Shown: one piece after another, positions 43,771 through 53,170 of the stretch
Numbering within the stretch: the stretch's first letter is position 1
Layout: each line of letters starts with the position of its first letter
Source: Sphingobium sp. MI1205
Lineage (GTDB): Bacteria > Pseudomonadota > Alphaproteobacteria > Sphingomonadales > Sphingomonadaceae
Direction of reading: 5' to 3'
Length of the DNA: 64,000 nt
NCBI RefSeq assembly: GCF_001563285.1
Contig: NZ_CP005190.1
Span: forward strand, 124,001-188,000
Position numbers and translations under genes: made by a program
Notes under the pieces: generated by a model
Told to the model about the DNA's origin: nothing
Seen by the model: the letters and a program-made list of their open reading frames with translations, nothing else
Database searches by the model: none

Positions 43771-44650
43771 GGCTCTGTTGCAAAAATCGTGAAGCTTGAG
43801 CATGCTTGGCGGAGATTGGACGGACGGAACGATGACGGATTTCAAGTGGCGCCATTTCCAGGGTGATGTGATCCTGTGGGCGGTGCGCTGGTATTGTCGC
43901 TATCCGATCAGCTATCGCGACCTTGAGGAAATGCTGGCGGAACGCGGCATTTCGGTCGACCATACGACGATCTATCGCTGGGTCCAGTGCTACGCCCCGG
44001 AGATGGAGAAGCGGCTGCGCTGGTTCTGGCGGCGTGGCTTTGATCCGAGCTGGCGCCTGGATGAAACCTACGTCAAGGTGCGGGGCAAGTGGACCTACCT
44101 GTACCGGGCAGTCGACAAGCGGGGCGACACGATCGATTTCTACCTGTCGCCGACCCGCAGCGCCAAGGCAGCGAAGCGGTTCCTGGGCAAGGCCCTGCGA
44201 GGCCTGAAGCACTGGGAAAAGCCTGCCACGCTCAATACCGACAAAGCGCCGAGCTATGGTGCAGCGATCACCGAATTGAAGCGCGAAGGAAAGCTGGACC
44301 GGGAGACGGCCCACCGGCAGGTGAAGTATCTCAATAACGTGATCGAGGCCGATCACGGAAAGCTCAAGATACTGATCAAGCCGGTGCGCGGTTTCAAATC
44401 GATCCCCACGGCCTATGCCACGATCAAGGGATTCGAAGTCATGCGAGCCCTGCGCAAAGGACAGGCTCGCCCCTGGTGCCTGCAGCCCGGCATCAGGGGC
44501 GAGGTGCGCCTTGTGGAGAGAGCTTTTGGCATTGGGCCCTCGGCGCTGACGGAGGCCATGGGCATGCTCAACCACCATTTCGCAGCAGCCGCCTGATCGG
44601 CGCAGAGCGACAGCCTACCTCTGACTGCCGCCAATCTTTGCAACAGAGCC
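43771..44650 (+). mobile_element. IS6100, complete copy 3
   Basis: 880 bp, flanks GCTCGCCG (reductase) and GATGCTGG (start of a lost gene). The opposite-facing copy at 47914 bounds an inverted segment with it. Confidence 0.97.
43802..44596 (+). CDS. tnpA: IS6100 transposase
   Basis: 264 residues, same protein as the other copies. Confidence 0.97.
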   Translation: MLGGDWTDGTMTDFKWRHFQGDVILWAVRWYCRYPISYRDLEEMLAERGISVDHTTIYRWVQCYAPEMEKRLRWFWRRGFDPSWRLDETYVKVRGKWTYLYRAVDKRGDTIDFYLSPTRSAKAAKRFLGKALRGLKHWEKPATLNTDKAPSYGAAITELKREGKLDRETAHRQVKYLNNVIEADHGKLKILIKPVRGFKSIPTAYATIKGFEVMRALRKGQARPWCLQPGIRGEVRLVERAFGIGPSALTEAMGMLNHHFAAAA

Positions 44651-44680
44651 GATGCTGGCAAGCTCGGTCATCTCGTTCAT
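44651..44680 (-). pseudogene. First ten codons of an operon gene, probably the Rieske oxygenase
   Basis: Behind AAAGGAG an ATG at 44680 opens MNEMTELASI and is cut by IS6100 at 44650. It follows the 120-residue gene by 13 bases. The most economical reading is that this is the true start of the Rieske alpha subunit whose remainder begins at 48794, beyond the other edge of the inverted segment. Confidence 0.55.
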
Positions 44681-44693
44681 GCGACGAACTCCT

Positions 44694-45056
44694 TTACAGC
44701 GTTGGCTCTGCCGTCCGCAGGATGCGGACCTGGTGCGGATAGGGCGAATTGTGCGCGCGCGGCTGCTTGTGCAATTCTACGGACATCGCCGCGTGAGCCA
44801 GCGCCAGCTGTAGCCTGAACAGGCGCAGCGTCGGCGCCGGCATCGCGTCGAGCGGAAAGGTCTCGACATGGTCGAGGATGGCTTCCGAACGGGAGAGCAG
44901 CACATCGTAGAAGCGGGTTATCTCCGCCATAGTCGCGCGCGCCCGGATATCCCATCGTTCCTGCGCCGTCTCGCCGATCCAGTGCGGCACGAATTCGAGA
45001 AGATCCTCGAAGCCGGGGGGCAGCACGGGCTCCTCGTCGAGCGCGGGGGCCGGCAT
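44694..45056 (-). CDS. Conserved-looking hypothetical protein (120 aa) in the Rieske operon
   Basis: 120 residues, helical throughout (ITRFYDVLLSRSEAILDHVETFPLDAMPAPTLRLFRLQLALAHAAMSVELH). Its ATG overlaps the stop of the EthD gene (TGATG), indicating translational coupling. No family recognised. Position between EthD and the oxygenase suggests an accessory role in the same pathway. Confidence 0.7.
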   Translation of the reverse strand: MPAPALDEEPVLPPGFEDLLEFVPHWIGETAQERWDIRARATMAEITRFYDVLLSRSEAILDHVETFPLDAMPAPTLRLFRLQLALAHAAMSVELHKQPRAHNSPYPHQVRILRTAEPTL

Positions 45057-45742
45057 CAGATCACCCGCTCGGCCGATGCCAGCATCGTGTAATGCTGGCC
45101 GGCCTGTGCCAGGAGCGCATCGAACGCCGCGCGATCACCCGCCACGCCGCGTTCGAAATCGGATAGCGTCGGCCACCACAGTTCGCGCGCGCCGATGAAC
45201 GGCGAGGTGCCCTTGTGCACCGCGTCTATCGCGAACGAGCGGACATGCCGAAACGCGCCGATGCGATCGCCCAGCGCCTTGTCCTGATCGCCTGCCCAGG
45301 CCGGATTGCCATCCGCCTTGACCAGTTGCAGGATCTTGACGCTTACCGACCATTCGGTGGGCGACCACTGCACGGCCGCATCATCGGGATCGTCCACCGC
45401 CGGTCGCGAGCGGATAATGTCCTCCTCGAAGAAGGTGAACTTCAGTCCGTCCATGTCGACGAACAGCGGTTCGTCGGGGATGTTGTATTTGCGATGCGCG
45501 GGATCTTTGCCCATGTTGAGCGCATCGTCGAGACTGTCATACCACAGCTCGGTAATGCCGTCGTAGGCCAGCTGTGTATCAGGCAGCAGCGGAGAGACGA
45601 TCCGGTGCGATTGCACATAGCCGCGCAGGCACGCGATCTTCTTGCTGAGTGTGCCGTGCGGATGGCGCCAGTGATCGTGGAACTGCTGTTCCGAAATGTC
45701 CTTCCGGCGCGGGATCGTCGCGAGTATCTTGATGCTGTGCAT
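45056..45742 (-). CDS. EthD-domain protein (copy 1)
   Basis: 228 residues with two EthD-like ferredoxin-fold repeats: KILATIPRRKDISEQQFHDHWRHPHGTL (about 5-32) and a second near 130-200 (VKILQLVKADGNPAWAGDQDKALGDRIGAFRH). The F-H-x-H-W-R-x-P-H-G motif is typical of EthD proteins, small dimeric enzymes or accessory proteins found with oxygenases and dehydrogenases. A paralogue with the same layout lies at 50595-51281. Precise function unknown. Confidence 0.85.
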   Translation of the reverse strand: MHSIKILATIPRRKDISEQQFHDHWRHPHGTLSKKIACLRGYVQSHRIVSPLLPDTQLAYDGITELWYDSLDDALNMGKDPAHRKYNIPDEPLFVDMDGLKFTFFEEDIIRSRPAVDDPDDAAVQWSPTEWSVSVKILQLVKADGNPAWAGDQDKALGDRIGAFRHVRSFAIDAVHKGTSPFIGARELWWPTLSDFERGVAGDRAAFDALLAQAGQHYTMLASAERVI

Positions 45743-45763
45743 GGAGGCTGCTCCGTAAAATGA

Positions 45764-46516
45764 TCAGATCGCGGTAAAGCCGCCGTCTGCTGCAAGGCAG
45801 GAGCCGGTGACGAACGAAGCCGCGTCGGACAGCAACCATACGGCGGCCTGGGCCTGCTCGTGCGGTTCGCTGAAACGGCCGATCGGGTGGATCGAGTTCA
45901 GATAGGGCTCAAGGCCCGCATCATTGTCCATCGCGCGCTGCAGCATAGGCGTGCGCACCGCGCCGGGCACAAGCGCGTTCACGCGAATGCCGTGCTTGCC
46001 ATAGTCTGCCGCCGCCACGCGGGTCAGCCCGACCACCGCATGCTTCGCGCCGACATATTCGCCGTGCATCGGCACGCCGACCACGCCAGCGACGGATGCG
46101 GTGTTGACGATCGATCCCTTCGTCCCGCGCTCGATCATCGCAAGGATCTGGTACTTCATGCACAGGAACGTGCCGGTTACATTGATATCCATGCTCTGCC
46201 GAAACCGTTCGAGCGACACTTCGGCAAGCGGCAGTCCGGCCTGCGGGATCGCCGCATTGTTGAACGCGCCGTCAAGCCCGCCGAACGCCGCCAGAGTCTG
46301 CGCGACAAGTGCCTTCACGTCCTCTTCCTGTGCGATGTCGCACCGGAAATAGGCGGCCTTCCCGCCAGACGCAGCGACGACCGCCTCACCGGCCTCGTCG
46401 TTGATGTCCGCCACCGCGACGTTGGCACCACTGGCCACCAGCAATTCCACGGTGGCGCGCCCGATGCCGCTGCCACCACCCGTCACGATTATCGTCTTGC
46501 CGCTCAAATCAGACAT
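45764..46516 (-). CDS. Short-chain dehydrogenase/reductase (operon copy 1)
   Basis: 250 residues, classical SDR: TGGGSGIG at 12-19, NNAA at about 89, catalytic Ser in VNTASVAG (about 140) and YVGAK (about 153). The C-terminus is AADGGFTAI. Likely NAD-dependent dehydrogenase acting on a diol or alcohol formed by the neighbouring oxygenase. It is related to the SDR at 49806-50567 and is likewise followed by an EthD gene. Confidence 0.9.
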   Translation of the reverse strand: MSDLSGKTIIVTGGGSGIGRATVELLVASGANVAVADINDEAGEAVVAASGGKAAYFRCDIAQEEDVKALVAQTLAAFGGLDGAFNNAAIPQAGLPLAEVSLERFRQSMDINVTGTFLCMKYQILAMIERGTKGSIVNTASVAGVVGVPMHGEYVGAKHAVVGLTRVAAADYGKHGIRVNALVPGAVRTPMLQRAMDNDAGLEPYLNSIHPIGRFSEPHEQAQAAVWLLSDAASFVTGSCLAADGGFTAI

Positions 46517-46555
46517 CTATCCCTCCAACAGTTTCTTATCGGCGTTCCGGTTTCA

Positions 46556-47913
46556 TTACTGGAACTTGAAGCGCACGGTCAAGCCATATTCGGCGGGTCG
46601 ACCAGCGTAGCGAACAACGGTATCGTAAGTCTGGATCGTGTTTGTCCAGTAATACTTGTTGAAGATATTGCGACCCCAGCCGAAGACCGCCCAGCGGCCA
46701 TCAGGCGCTTCCACGCCAAGCCGCGCGGAAACGAGCGTGCGGCCATTCACCTCGTAGAGATCCTTGTCCGCGTTGGTGATGGCCAGAACGCCCAGCGATT
46801 TGCTTTGTGAGGAGATCGTCGTGCCCATGGTTAGGTTCACGCCACCCAGCGGCAGGCTGTAGTCCGCGCTCAGGCTCGATTGCCATTTGGGCGAAAACGG
46901 CAGCCGTGCGCCGCTGAAATCGCCCCGGATCGGATCGAACAGGCCCACTTCGTTGGCAACGGAGCCGACGATCCCCTGATAGTGGCGAACCTTGGCGTCG
47001 ATATAGGTCGCGGCCGCACTGACCGTGAGCCCCTCGACCACTCTGGCGCTCAGTTCCAGTTCGGCACCCTTGACGCGCGACTTGGGGACATTGACCAGGC
47101 CATCCAGCGCATTGAAGAACGGATCGACGATCTTGGCGCGCAGCTGCTTGTTCTTGTAGTCATAATAGAAAACGCCGCCATTCAGCGTCACTTTGCGATC
47201 GAACAGTGTGGTCTTGAAGCCTGCTTCGTAATCGACCAGCGATTCCTGCGTGACGGCGGCATATTGCGCGAACGTTCCGGCGGAGACGCCCGGGAAACTT
47301 CCCGCCTTGTACCCTTTCGAAACATTGGCGTAGAGCAGGAGCGTCGGCGTCGCCTTGTAGTTCACGCCGAGCATCCATGACGTGCTGTTTTCATTCAGCT
47401 TGTCCCGAAACGTGCCCGGCAAGCCCGTCTGGCTGTTCAGCGAAACCGAATCTCCCAATGGCACCAGCGGTATCGGGCCGCCGAAATCGAAGATCTGGCG
47501 ATAGGTGTTGATGACGGTGGTGAACAAAGACGAGATTGAGCCATCGCCAAGGTCGAATGTCTTGTTGACCGAGGAACGCTTCGCCTCGGTATAGCGTATG
47601 CCGCCCTTCAGCGTCAGTTGATCGCTGATGTCATATTCGACATTGCCGAAAACCGCATAGTTCTTCAGGCGCTGCCGGTTGTTGTAGCCGGCCTGATCAT
47701 AATCCTGCCCGATAACCTGTGTATTGACATAGCTGGATGTCGAATCGGCGTAGTTGACTTCATCGTCCTCGCGCACACGGCTGTGTTCGTAATTGGCACC
47801 GACCACCCATCGGAAAGACGAGCGTGCGTCGTTGGCCAGACGCAGTTCCTGATTGAACGACTTGATCGAACCATCGTTGCGATTGACGTCCAAGATCTGG
47901 AGATAGGTGCCGT
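46556..47913 (-). pseudogene. TonB-dependent receptor, C-terminal half, cut by IS6100
   Basis: About 452 residues of outer-membrane barrel, entering from IS6100 at 47913 (HGTYLQILDVNRNDGSIKSF) and ending with the aromatic RFKFQ end. It has no plug or signal. It probably belongs to the N-terminal half at 39685-40530. After re-inverting 44651-47913 the two would face the same way, upstream of SDR and EthD. Confidence 0.88.
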
Positions 47914-48793
47914 GGCTCTGTTGCAAAGATTGGCGGCAGTCAGAGGTAGGCTGTCGCTCTGCGCCGATCAGGCGGCTGCTGCGAAATGGTGGTTGAGCAT
48001 GCCCATGGCCTCCGTCAGCGCCGAGGGCCCAATGCCAAAAGCTCTCTCCACAAGGCGCACCTCGCCCCTGATGCCGGGCTGCAGGCACCAGGGGCGAGCC
48101 TGTCCTTTGCGCAGGGCTCGCATGACTTCGAATCCCTTGATCGTGGCATAGGCCGTGGGGATCGATTTGAAACCGCGCACCGGCTTGATCAGTATCTTGA
48201 GCTTTCCGTGATCGGCCTCGATCACGTTATTGAGATACTTCACCTGCCGGTGGGCCGTCTCCCGGTCCAGCTTTCCTTCGCGCTTCAATTCGGTGATCGC
48301 TGCACCATAGCTCGGCGCTTTGTCGGTATTGAGCGTGGCAGGCTTTTCCCAGTGCTTCAGGCCTCGCAGGGCCTTGCCCAGGAACCGCTTCGCTGCCTTG
48401 GCGCTGCGGGTCGGCGACAGGTAGAAATCGATCGTGTCGCCCCGCTTGTCGACTGCCCGGTACAGGTAGGTCCACTTGCCCCGCACCTTGACGTAGGTTT
48501 CATCCAGGCGCCAGCTCGGATCAAAGCCACGCCGCCAGAACCAGCGCAGCCGCTTCTCCATCTCCGGGGCGTAGCACTGGACCCAGCGATAGATCGTCGT
48601 ATGGTCGACCGAAATGCCGCGTTCCGCCAGCATTTCCTCAAGGTCGCGATAGCTGATCGGATAGCGACAATACCAGCGCACCGCCCACAGGATCACATCA
48701 CCCTGGAAATGGCGCCACTTGAAATCCGTCATCGTTCCGTCCGTCCAATCTCCGCCAAGCATGCTCAAGCTTCACGATTTTTGCAACAGAGCC
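47914..48793 (-). mobile_element. IS6100, complete copy 4
   Basis: 880 bp, flanks GGTGCCGT (receptor) and GTGTTGAC (Rieske gene). Opposite orientation to the copy at 43771; the pair bounds an inverted 3.26-kb segment. Confidence 0.97.
47968..48762 (-). CDS. tnpA: IS6100 transposase
   Basis: 264 residues, same protein as the other copies. A long plus-strand frame over this region (47986-49839) is an artefact. Confidence 0.97.
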   Translation of the reverse strand: MLGGDWTDGTMTDFKWRHFQGDVILWAVRWYCRYPISYRDLEEMLAERGISVDHTTIYRWVQCYAPEMEKRLRWFWRRGFDPSWRLDETYVKVRGKWTYLYRAVDKRGDTIDFYLSPTRSAKAAKRFLGKALRGLKHWEKPATLNTDKAPSYGAAITELKREGKLDRETAHRQVKYLNNVIEADHGKLKILIKPVRGFKSIPTAYATIKGFEVMRALRKGQARPWCLQPGIRGEVRLVERAFGIGPSALTEAMGMLNHHFAAAA

Positions 48794-49759
48794 GTGTTGA
48801 CCGAGCGCGGCCGCGCCTCGCGCTTCTCCTGCAATTACCACAACTGGGTCTACCGCAACGACGGCAGCCTGATGGGCGTGCCAGACGAGGCGAACTTCTT
48901 CGATCTCGACAAGAAGAAATGCGGCCTCGTGCCGATCGCCACCGATGTGTGGGAAGGCTGGATATTCCTCAACCACCAGAAGCAGCCCGAAGTCAGCCTG
49001 CAGGAATTCCTTGGAGACTTCGGAACGCGGTTTGCCGGGGTTTCTTGGGAAAATACGGATACGTCACTCTATTTCGAGGCGCATCTCGATGCGAACTGGA
49101 AAGTGCTGGCCGATGCCTTTTCGGAAACCTACCATATCCCTTCGATCCACCCGGCGACGATCGGCAAGACTTTCGCCAGCGCGGTCAATCCGCATTCCCG
49201 CCCGCTCGATGCACGCTTCTGGGGACCACACCGCCAGTTTTCCACTTTCGGCAATCCGGACTACGCTCCGCCCGAAGATGCGATGGTCGAAAAGATGGCC
49301 TATGCGAACCGCGATACCGGCAACGTGCTGGGTGCCGCGGAAACGGCGGGGATGACCGAGTATCTCGATCATCCCGCGATCAATCCCAAGCAATCGAAAC
49401 ACTGGGCGCTGGACATCGCCGTCGCTTTTCCCACGCTGCACATAAACCTTTCGCCCGGCGGTTTCTGGTCGCACAGGTTCTGGCCGATCAGCGTCAATCG
49501 CACGCGGTGGGAAGCCGAGTTTCATGTACCCAAGCCACTGACCGGGCGGGAAAAGCTGCAACAGGAACTCTATATCACGCGCATCGCGGAAATCCTGCTG
49601 GAGGACGTGACGAACACCGAACGCACCCAGCGCGGCATCGAGGCCGGCGCATACGATACGATGCAGTTGCAGGATGGCGAAGTACAGATCCGCCACAACC
49701 TTCACCACGTCGATCGCTGGGTGAACGCCAGGACCGTGCGCGAAGCGCTGGGCATCTGA
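48794..49759 (+). pseudogene. Rieske non-haem iron oxygenase alpha subunit, 5'-truncated
   Basis: About 321 residues. The fragment opens within the Rieske domain (VLTERGRASRFSCNYHNWVY): the second half C-x2-H of the [2Fe-2S] motif is kept, the first C-x-H pair is lost. The mononuclear iron site ADAFSETYHIPSIHP (about residue 110) is complete, as is the C-terminus. The first 80 or so residues were removed by IS6100. The intact enzyme would have hydroxylated or demethylated an aromatic or cyclic substrate. Confidence 0.9.
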
Positions 49760-49805
49760 CAGGCAGCGCCCTTCACTTGCCCGTCAGTCAAAAATGGGGT
49801 CCTCA

Positions 49806-50567
49806 ATGTCCGGATTGGAGCAACGCAGCTATATCGTGACGGGCGCAGGCGGCAGTATCGGCCGCGCTGCCGCCCTTATTCTTGCCCGTCGGGGCGCGAA
49901 TGTGGTTGTCGCCGATATCGTCGAAGCCGCAGCCGAGGAAACGGTCAGACTGATACGCGCGGAAGGTGGCAACGCCGTCTACAGCCATTGCGACGTCAGT
50001 ATCGAGGACAACGCGTGGTCGACCGTGGAACTCGCCATCACCGAATTCGGTCGCCTTGATGGCGCATTCAACAATGCGGGGCTGCCGCCGGTCAACGTGC
50101 CGCTTCATCAACTGACGAGCGCCGATTTCCAACGATCCCTGGATATCAACGTGCTCGGCGTTTTTCATTGCATGAAACATCAGATCGCAGCGATGCTGAA
50201 AGCGGGGAGCGGCGGTTCGATCGTGAACACGGCGTCGGTTGGCGGCACCGTCGCGATCCCCGCACATGGCGAGTACATCGCAGCCAAACATGCCGTTATC
50301 GGGCTGACGCGGATCGCTGCCGTCGATTACGGGCAACAGGGAATCCGCGTGAACGCAGTTCTACCGGGCGCTATCCGCACTCCGATGCTGATGTCGGTGA
50401 TCGAGAACGAGCCTTCGCACGCGGAATTCCTGAAAACCGCCCACCCGATCGGTCGATATGGCGAACCGGCGGAGATCGGCGAAACGGCAGCCTGGTTGCT
50501 GTCGGATGCCTCTTCGTTCGTCACCGGCGCCGCCATTGCTGCCGATGGCGGCTACACCGCAATCTGA
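49806..50567 (+). CDS. Short-chain dehydrogenase/reductase (operon copy 2)
   Basis: 253 residues from the ATG at 49806. TGAGGSIGRAA is the cofactor site (one Gly shifted relative to TGxxxGxG), NNAGLP at about 90, Ser in VNTASVGG and YIAAK at about 156. About half identical to the SDR at 45764, with the same GGYTAI ending. Next gene after the oxygenase fragment; likely processes its product. Confidence 0.9.
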   Translation: MSGLEQRSYIVTGAGGSIGRAAALILARRGANVVVADIVEAAAEETVRLIRAEGGNAVYSHCDVSIEDNAWSTVELAITEFGRLDGAFNNAGLPPVNVPLHQLTSADFQRSLDINVLGVFHCMKHQIAAMLKAGSGGSIVNTASVGGTVAIPAHGEYIAAKHAVIGLTRIAAVDYGQQGIRVNAVLPGAIRTPMLMSVIENEPSHAEFLKTAHPIGRYGEPAEIGETAAWLLSDASSFVTGAAIAADGGYTAI

Positions 50568-50594
50568 ACTGCCAGAACCGTTGGGAACCGGACT

Positions 50595-51281
50595 ATGAGC
50601 GCAATACGAATGATGGCGGTCTTCGCACGGAGAGTGGGAATGACGCCTCAGGCGTTTCACGATCACTGGCGCTATCCCCACGGCTCGCTGGGACAAGGCA
50701 TCCGGATTATCAAGCGCTATGTCCAGAGCCATCAGGTCGACGTCGATTTCCTCGATGCCGATCAGAACCGCTACGAAGGCATCGCCGAAGTCTGGTTCGA
50801 CAGCGAAGCGGACGCTGCCGCCTTCGTGACCGATCCTGATTATGTGGCCTATGCGCTGAAAGATGAGCCGAATTTCGTCGACATGGACAACTTCTTTGCC
50901 GTTTTCGCACGCGAAGAGGTTCTCAAAAGCCGCGCCGAAGCGCTGCGCGGTGACGAGGCGGCCTATAACTGGTCGATCGACCGACGACCGAACTTCGCCA
51001 AGCTTACCCAGGTGGTGTTCGAGGAAGGCGGCACGGCCTGGGCCGGAGACGACGATTTCGCACTTGGCGAGCGTCTTGGCGCATTTCGCCATACCCGGTG
51101 CCATCCGATCGAAAAGCTCGTCCTCCCCGGCCCCTCGGTGATCGGTGTGCGCGAACTTTATTGGCCGACGCGGACATTGGCAGAACAGGGCATAGCTGCA
51201 GCAGGTGACGCTTTCCATGCGCTGTTTAGCCGAGCGCCAAAGGCACAAACGATCTTCTCGATAAGTGAGCGCTACGTCTGA
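50595..51281 (+). CDS. EthD-domain protein (copy 2)
   Basis: 228 residues, two EthD-like repeats (MTPQAFHDHWRYPHGSL near the start; LGERLGAFRHTRCHPIE near 160). Same length and arrangement as copy 1. It ends just before transposon debris, so the downstream part of the operon may be lost. Confidence 0.85.
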   Translation: MSAIRMMAVFARRVGMTPQAFHDHWRYPHGSLGQGIRIIKRYVQSHQVDVDFLDADQNRYEGIAEVWFDSEADAAAFVTDPDYVAYALKDEPNFVDMDNFFAVFAREEVLKSRAEALRGDEAAYNWSIDRRPNFAKLTQVVFEEGGTAWAGDDDFALGERLGAFRHTRCHPIEKLVLPGPSVIGVRELYWPTRTLAEQGIAAAGDAFHALFSRAPKAQTIFSISERYV

Positions 51282-51530
51282 CGGTGCAGGTTAACCGCCC
51301 CTGCGCCTCAAGACGCTTCTCAACCAGACGCCGCTCCTGCGCAGCCCATGGTAGAGCCAGAATGCGATCCATACCGAGCTTCAGCGGCCCTTCCAGGCGC
51401 TTCTGCAAATAGCGGCCGATCTCGAACGGGTTAGTCTTCGCCTGCCCTTCCACCACGGTCTTGCCGTCGGGATCGAGAACACAGATGCTCGTGCTGCGCT
51501 GGCTGACATCCAGACCCACGCTGTATGTTG
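51282..51530 (-). pseudogene. IS110-family transposase, N-terminal fragment
   Basis: Minus-strand frame with SVGLDVSQRSTSICVLDPDGK, the DEDD-domain start of IS110 transposases, beginning about 51530. The following residues no longer resemble the family, and the frame ends at the EthD gene. Clearly non-functional. Confidence 0.65.
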
Positions 51531-51671
51531 CTTCGTGCCGGATAGGCGAGCCGTCCGATCAGGCGCAGGATGTTGCGCTCTGCCGGCGATTGTGGCGCAT
51601 TGCGCAGCCAGGATAGCCATGTCGCGGCCTGCCCCGGTCGTCGGGCTAGCAAATCGTCCAGACCCTGAGCC
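51531..51671 (-). pseudogene. Possible Tn3-family transposase internal fragment
   Basis: The minus-strand frame reads WLAQGLDDLLARRPGQAATW and LRNAPQSPAERNILRLIGRL, which resembles a middle part of Tn3-type TnpA. It is bounded by IS110 and IS5 fragments. The assignment is from memory of the pattern only; a truncated resolvase nearby (53491) gives weak support. Confidence 0.3.
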
Positions 51672-52376
51672 AGCCAGCGCGGACGACGGCGATGCTGGCC
51701 GATGCGCGAAATCGTCGAAGCCATTTTCTATCTGCTACGGGCAGGATGTCCCTGGCGGCTTTTGCCCGACAGTTTTCCGCCATGGCGCACGGTATACCAG
51801 TGGTTCTGCACCTTGCGCGACGATGGGGTATTCGAAAGCCTCAATCATCATCTCGTTCGGATCGATCGCATCCGGACAGGGCGAGAACCAGCACCATCCG
51901 CGGCAGTCATCGACAGCCAGAGCGTGAAGACCACCGAAGCAGGCGGACCTCGTGGTTACGACGCAGGCAAGAAGACCATGGGACGCAAACGCCATGCAAT
52001 GGTCGATACCGATGGTCGCGCCCTTATCATACTGGTCCATCCTGCCGATGTGCAGGACCGCGATGGCGCGGTGCCCTTGCTCCAGCAGTCTCACCAGCGG
52101 CATCCCTTCGTCGCGCGCGCCTATGCCGACAGCGCCTACAACAGCGATCGCGTCCGGGACGCCACCTCCATTACGATCGAAATCGTCCGCAAATTCGCCG
52201 ATCAGACCGGCTTCGTCGTCCATCCCAGACGATGGATCGTCGAACGCACCTTCGCATGGATCAACCGCAATCGCCGTCTGGCCAAAGACTTCGAGCGGAC
52301 CATCAAATCCGCAACCGCGCTCCTCTATGCCGCCGCTGCCATCGTCCTCATCCGACGCATCGCTCGTTACCCATGA
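51672..52376 (+). pseudogene. IS5-family transposase, 5'-truncated
   Basis: About 234 residues; an internal ATG at 51702 opens MREIVEAIFYLLRAG, but in related proteins 40 or more residues precede this. The DDE catalytic part (VIDSQSVKTTE, YADSAYNSD, WIVERTFAWINRNRRL) is intact. The 3' end of the element, GACTCTTAA, is near 52388-52396. Similar to the complete transposase at 16374-17186. Confidence 0.8.
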
Positions 52377-52488
52377 GATTCAAGACAGACTCTTAACAAA
52401 ATTTCGTTACTTGACGGATTTCTTGGACTTAGGGTTGCAGTGCGCCGCATGTAGATGGCTGTTCGTGGAGAAAGACAACGTGATACGT

Positions 52489-52644
52489 ATGTTGGGTGAA
52501 TTTTGGCCAGATATATTCGTGATCTTACTGGTCTGTTCGCTCGTATCATTTGCAAACCAAAAATTCGGAATATTTGTCGCTACTCCGATAACATTGGGAT
52601 CGACTGCATTAACGCTATTGCTCGGAGCCGCTGGGGCGACATGA
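52489..52644 (+). CDS. Small hydrophobic protein, first of an overlapping pair
   Basis: 51 residues from the ATG at 52489 (GTG at 52480 or 52465 possible): MLGEFWPDIFVILLVCSLVS then a second hydrophobic stretch, so probably two membrane helices. The segment is noticeably AT-richer than its surroundings. No family recognised; may be a phage- or plasmid-derived gene or chance. Confidence 0.4.
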   Translation: MLGEFWPDIFVILLVCSLVSFANQKFGIFVATPITLGSTALTLLLGAAGAT

Positions 52645-52751
52645 TTCTACTCTTATCTTCCTTTTGGCCTTGGCTTGTTCCAGCAATTGCGTGGATCGGA
52701 TTTTTCACCGGTCGCTATTTTAGAAGAAAGAGCATAGCGAAAAACACATGA
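52641..52751 (+). CDS. Small hydrophobic protein, second of an overlapping pair
   Basis: 36 residues, MILLLSSFWPWLVPAIAWIG followed by a basic tail (GRYFRRKSIAKNT): one membrane helix with positive C-terminus. Its ATG overlaps the stop of the previous frame (ATGA), which is suggestive of coupling. Confidence 0.38.
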   Translation: MILLLSSFWPWLVPAIAWIGFFTGRYFRRKSIAKNT

Positions 52752-52837
52752 TTGCCGCAACTCTGGCGGCTTCGCGCGCCTACGCCGGGCCGGGTTACTC
52801 CCGGCCGTGAAAGCGGCATCCATCTGCGGCCTGCACG

Positions 52838-53170
52838 TCAAGCGTGTCGGCGCTCCTTCGCAGCCGCCAACATCTCGCGCCGAAGGATTGCGTTCATGCG
52901 AGCCTGATAGCCCTTGCCCTGGGATTTGAGCCAAGCAAGCACATCGGCGTCGAGCCGCGCCGTTACCTGCTGCTTGATCGGCTTATAGAACCGTCCACGC
53001 TCGGCGGTCTTCCAGAAATCCTCTGTCAGCGTCGGGGCATCACTATAGTCGATACCGCTATCCGGCATCGCCTGCAGGGCATCCAGCTCGGCCTTCTGTG
53101 CCTCGGTCAAGGGGGGCAGATTGCCCGGATCGAGCTGGAAGCGGACGGTATCAGCGTCTTTCTTCTTCAT
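52838..53170 (-). CDS. brnA: BrnA-like antitoxin
   Basis: 110 residues from the ATG at 53170 (MKKKDADTVRF). The C-terminal ribbon-helix-helix region ARLDADVLAWLKSQGKGYQARMNAILRREM is the BrnA hallmark. It neutralises BrnT and represses the operon. It overlaps the toxin gene by 20 bases. Confidence 0.9.
   Translation of the reverse strand: MKKKDADTVRFQLDPGNLPPLTEAQKAELDALQAMPDSGIDYSDAPTLTEDFWKTAERGRFYKPIKQQVTARLDADVLAWLKSQGKGYQARMNAILRREMLAAAKERRHA

Noticed and set aside
43400..44578. Apparent fusion of an unknown domain to maleylacetate reductase
   Set aside because: The N-terminal 270 codons are antisense of IS6100; only the C-terminal 123 codons are reductase sequence.
46556..48088. 510-codon receptor frame starting inside IS6100
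   Set aside because: The start codon and first 58 codons are antisense of the transposase; the receptor itself is a 5'-truncated fragment beginning at 47913.
47986..49839. 617-codon plus-strand frame from IS6100 into the Rieske region
   Set aside because: Antisense of the IS6100 transposase joined by chance to an out-of-frame reading of the oxygenase.
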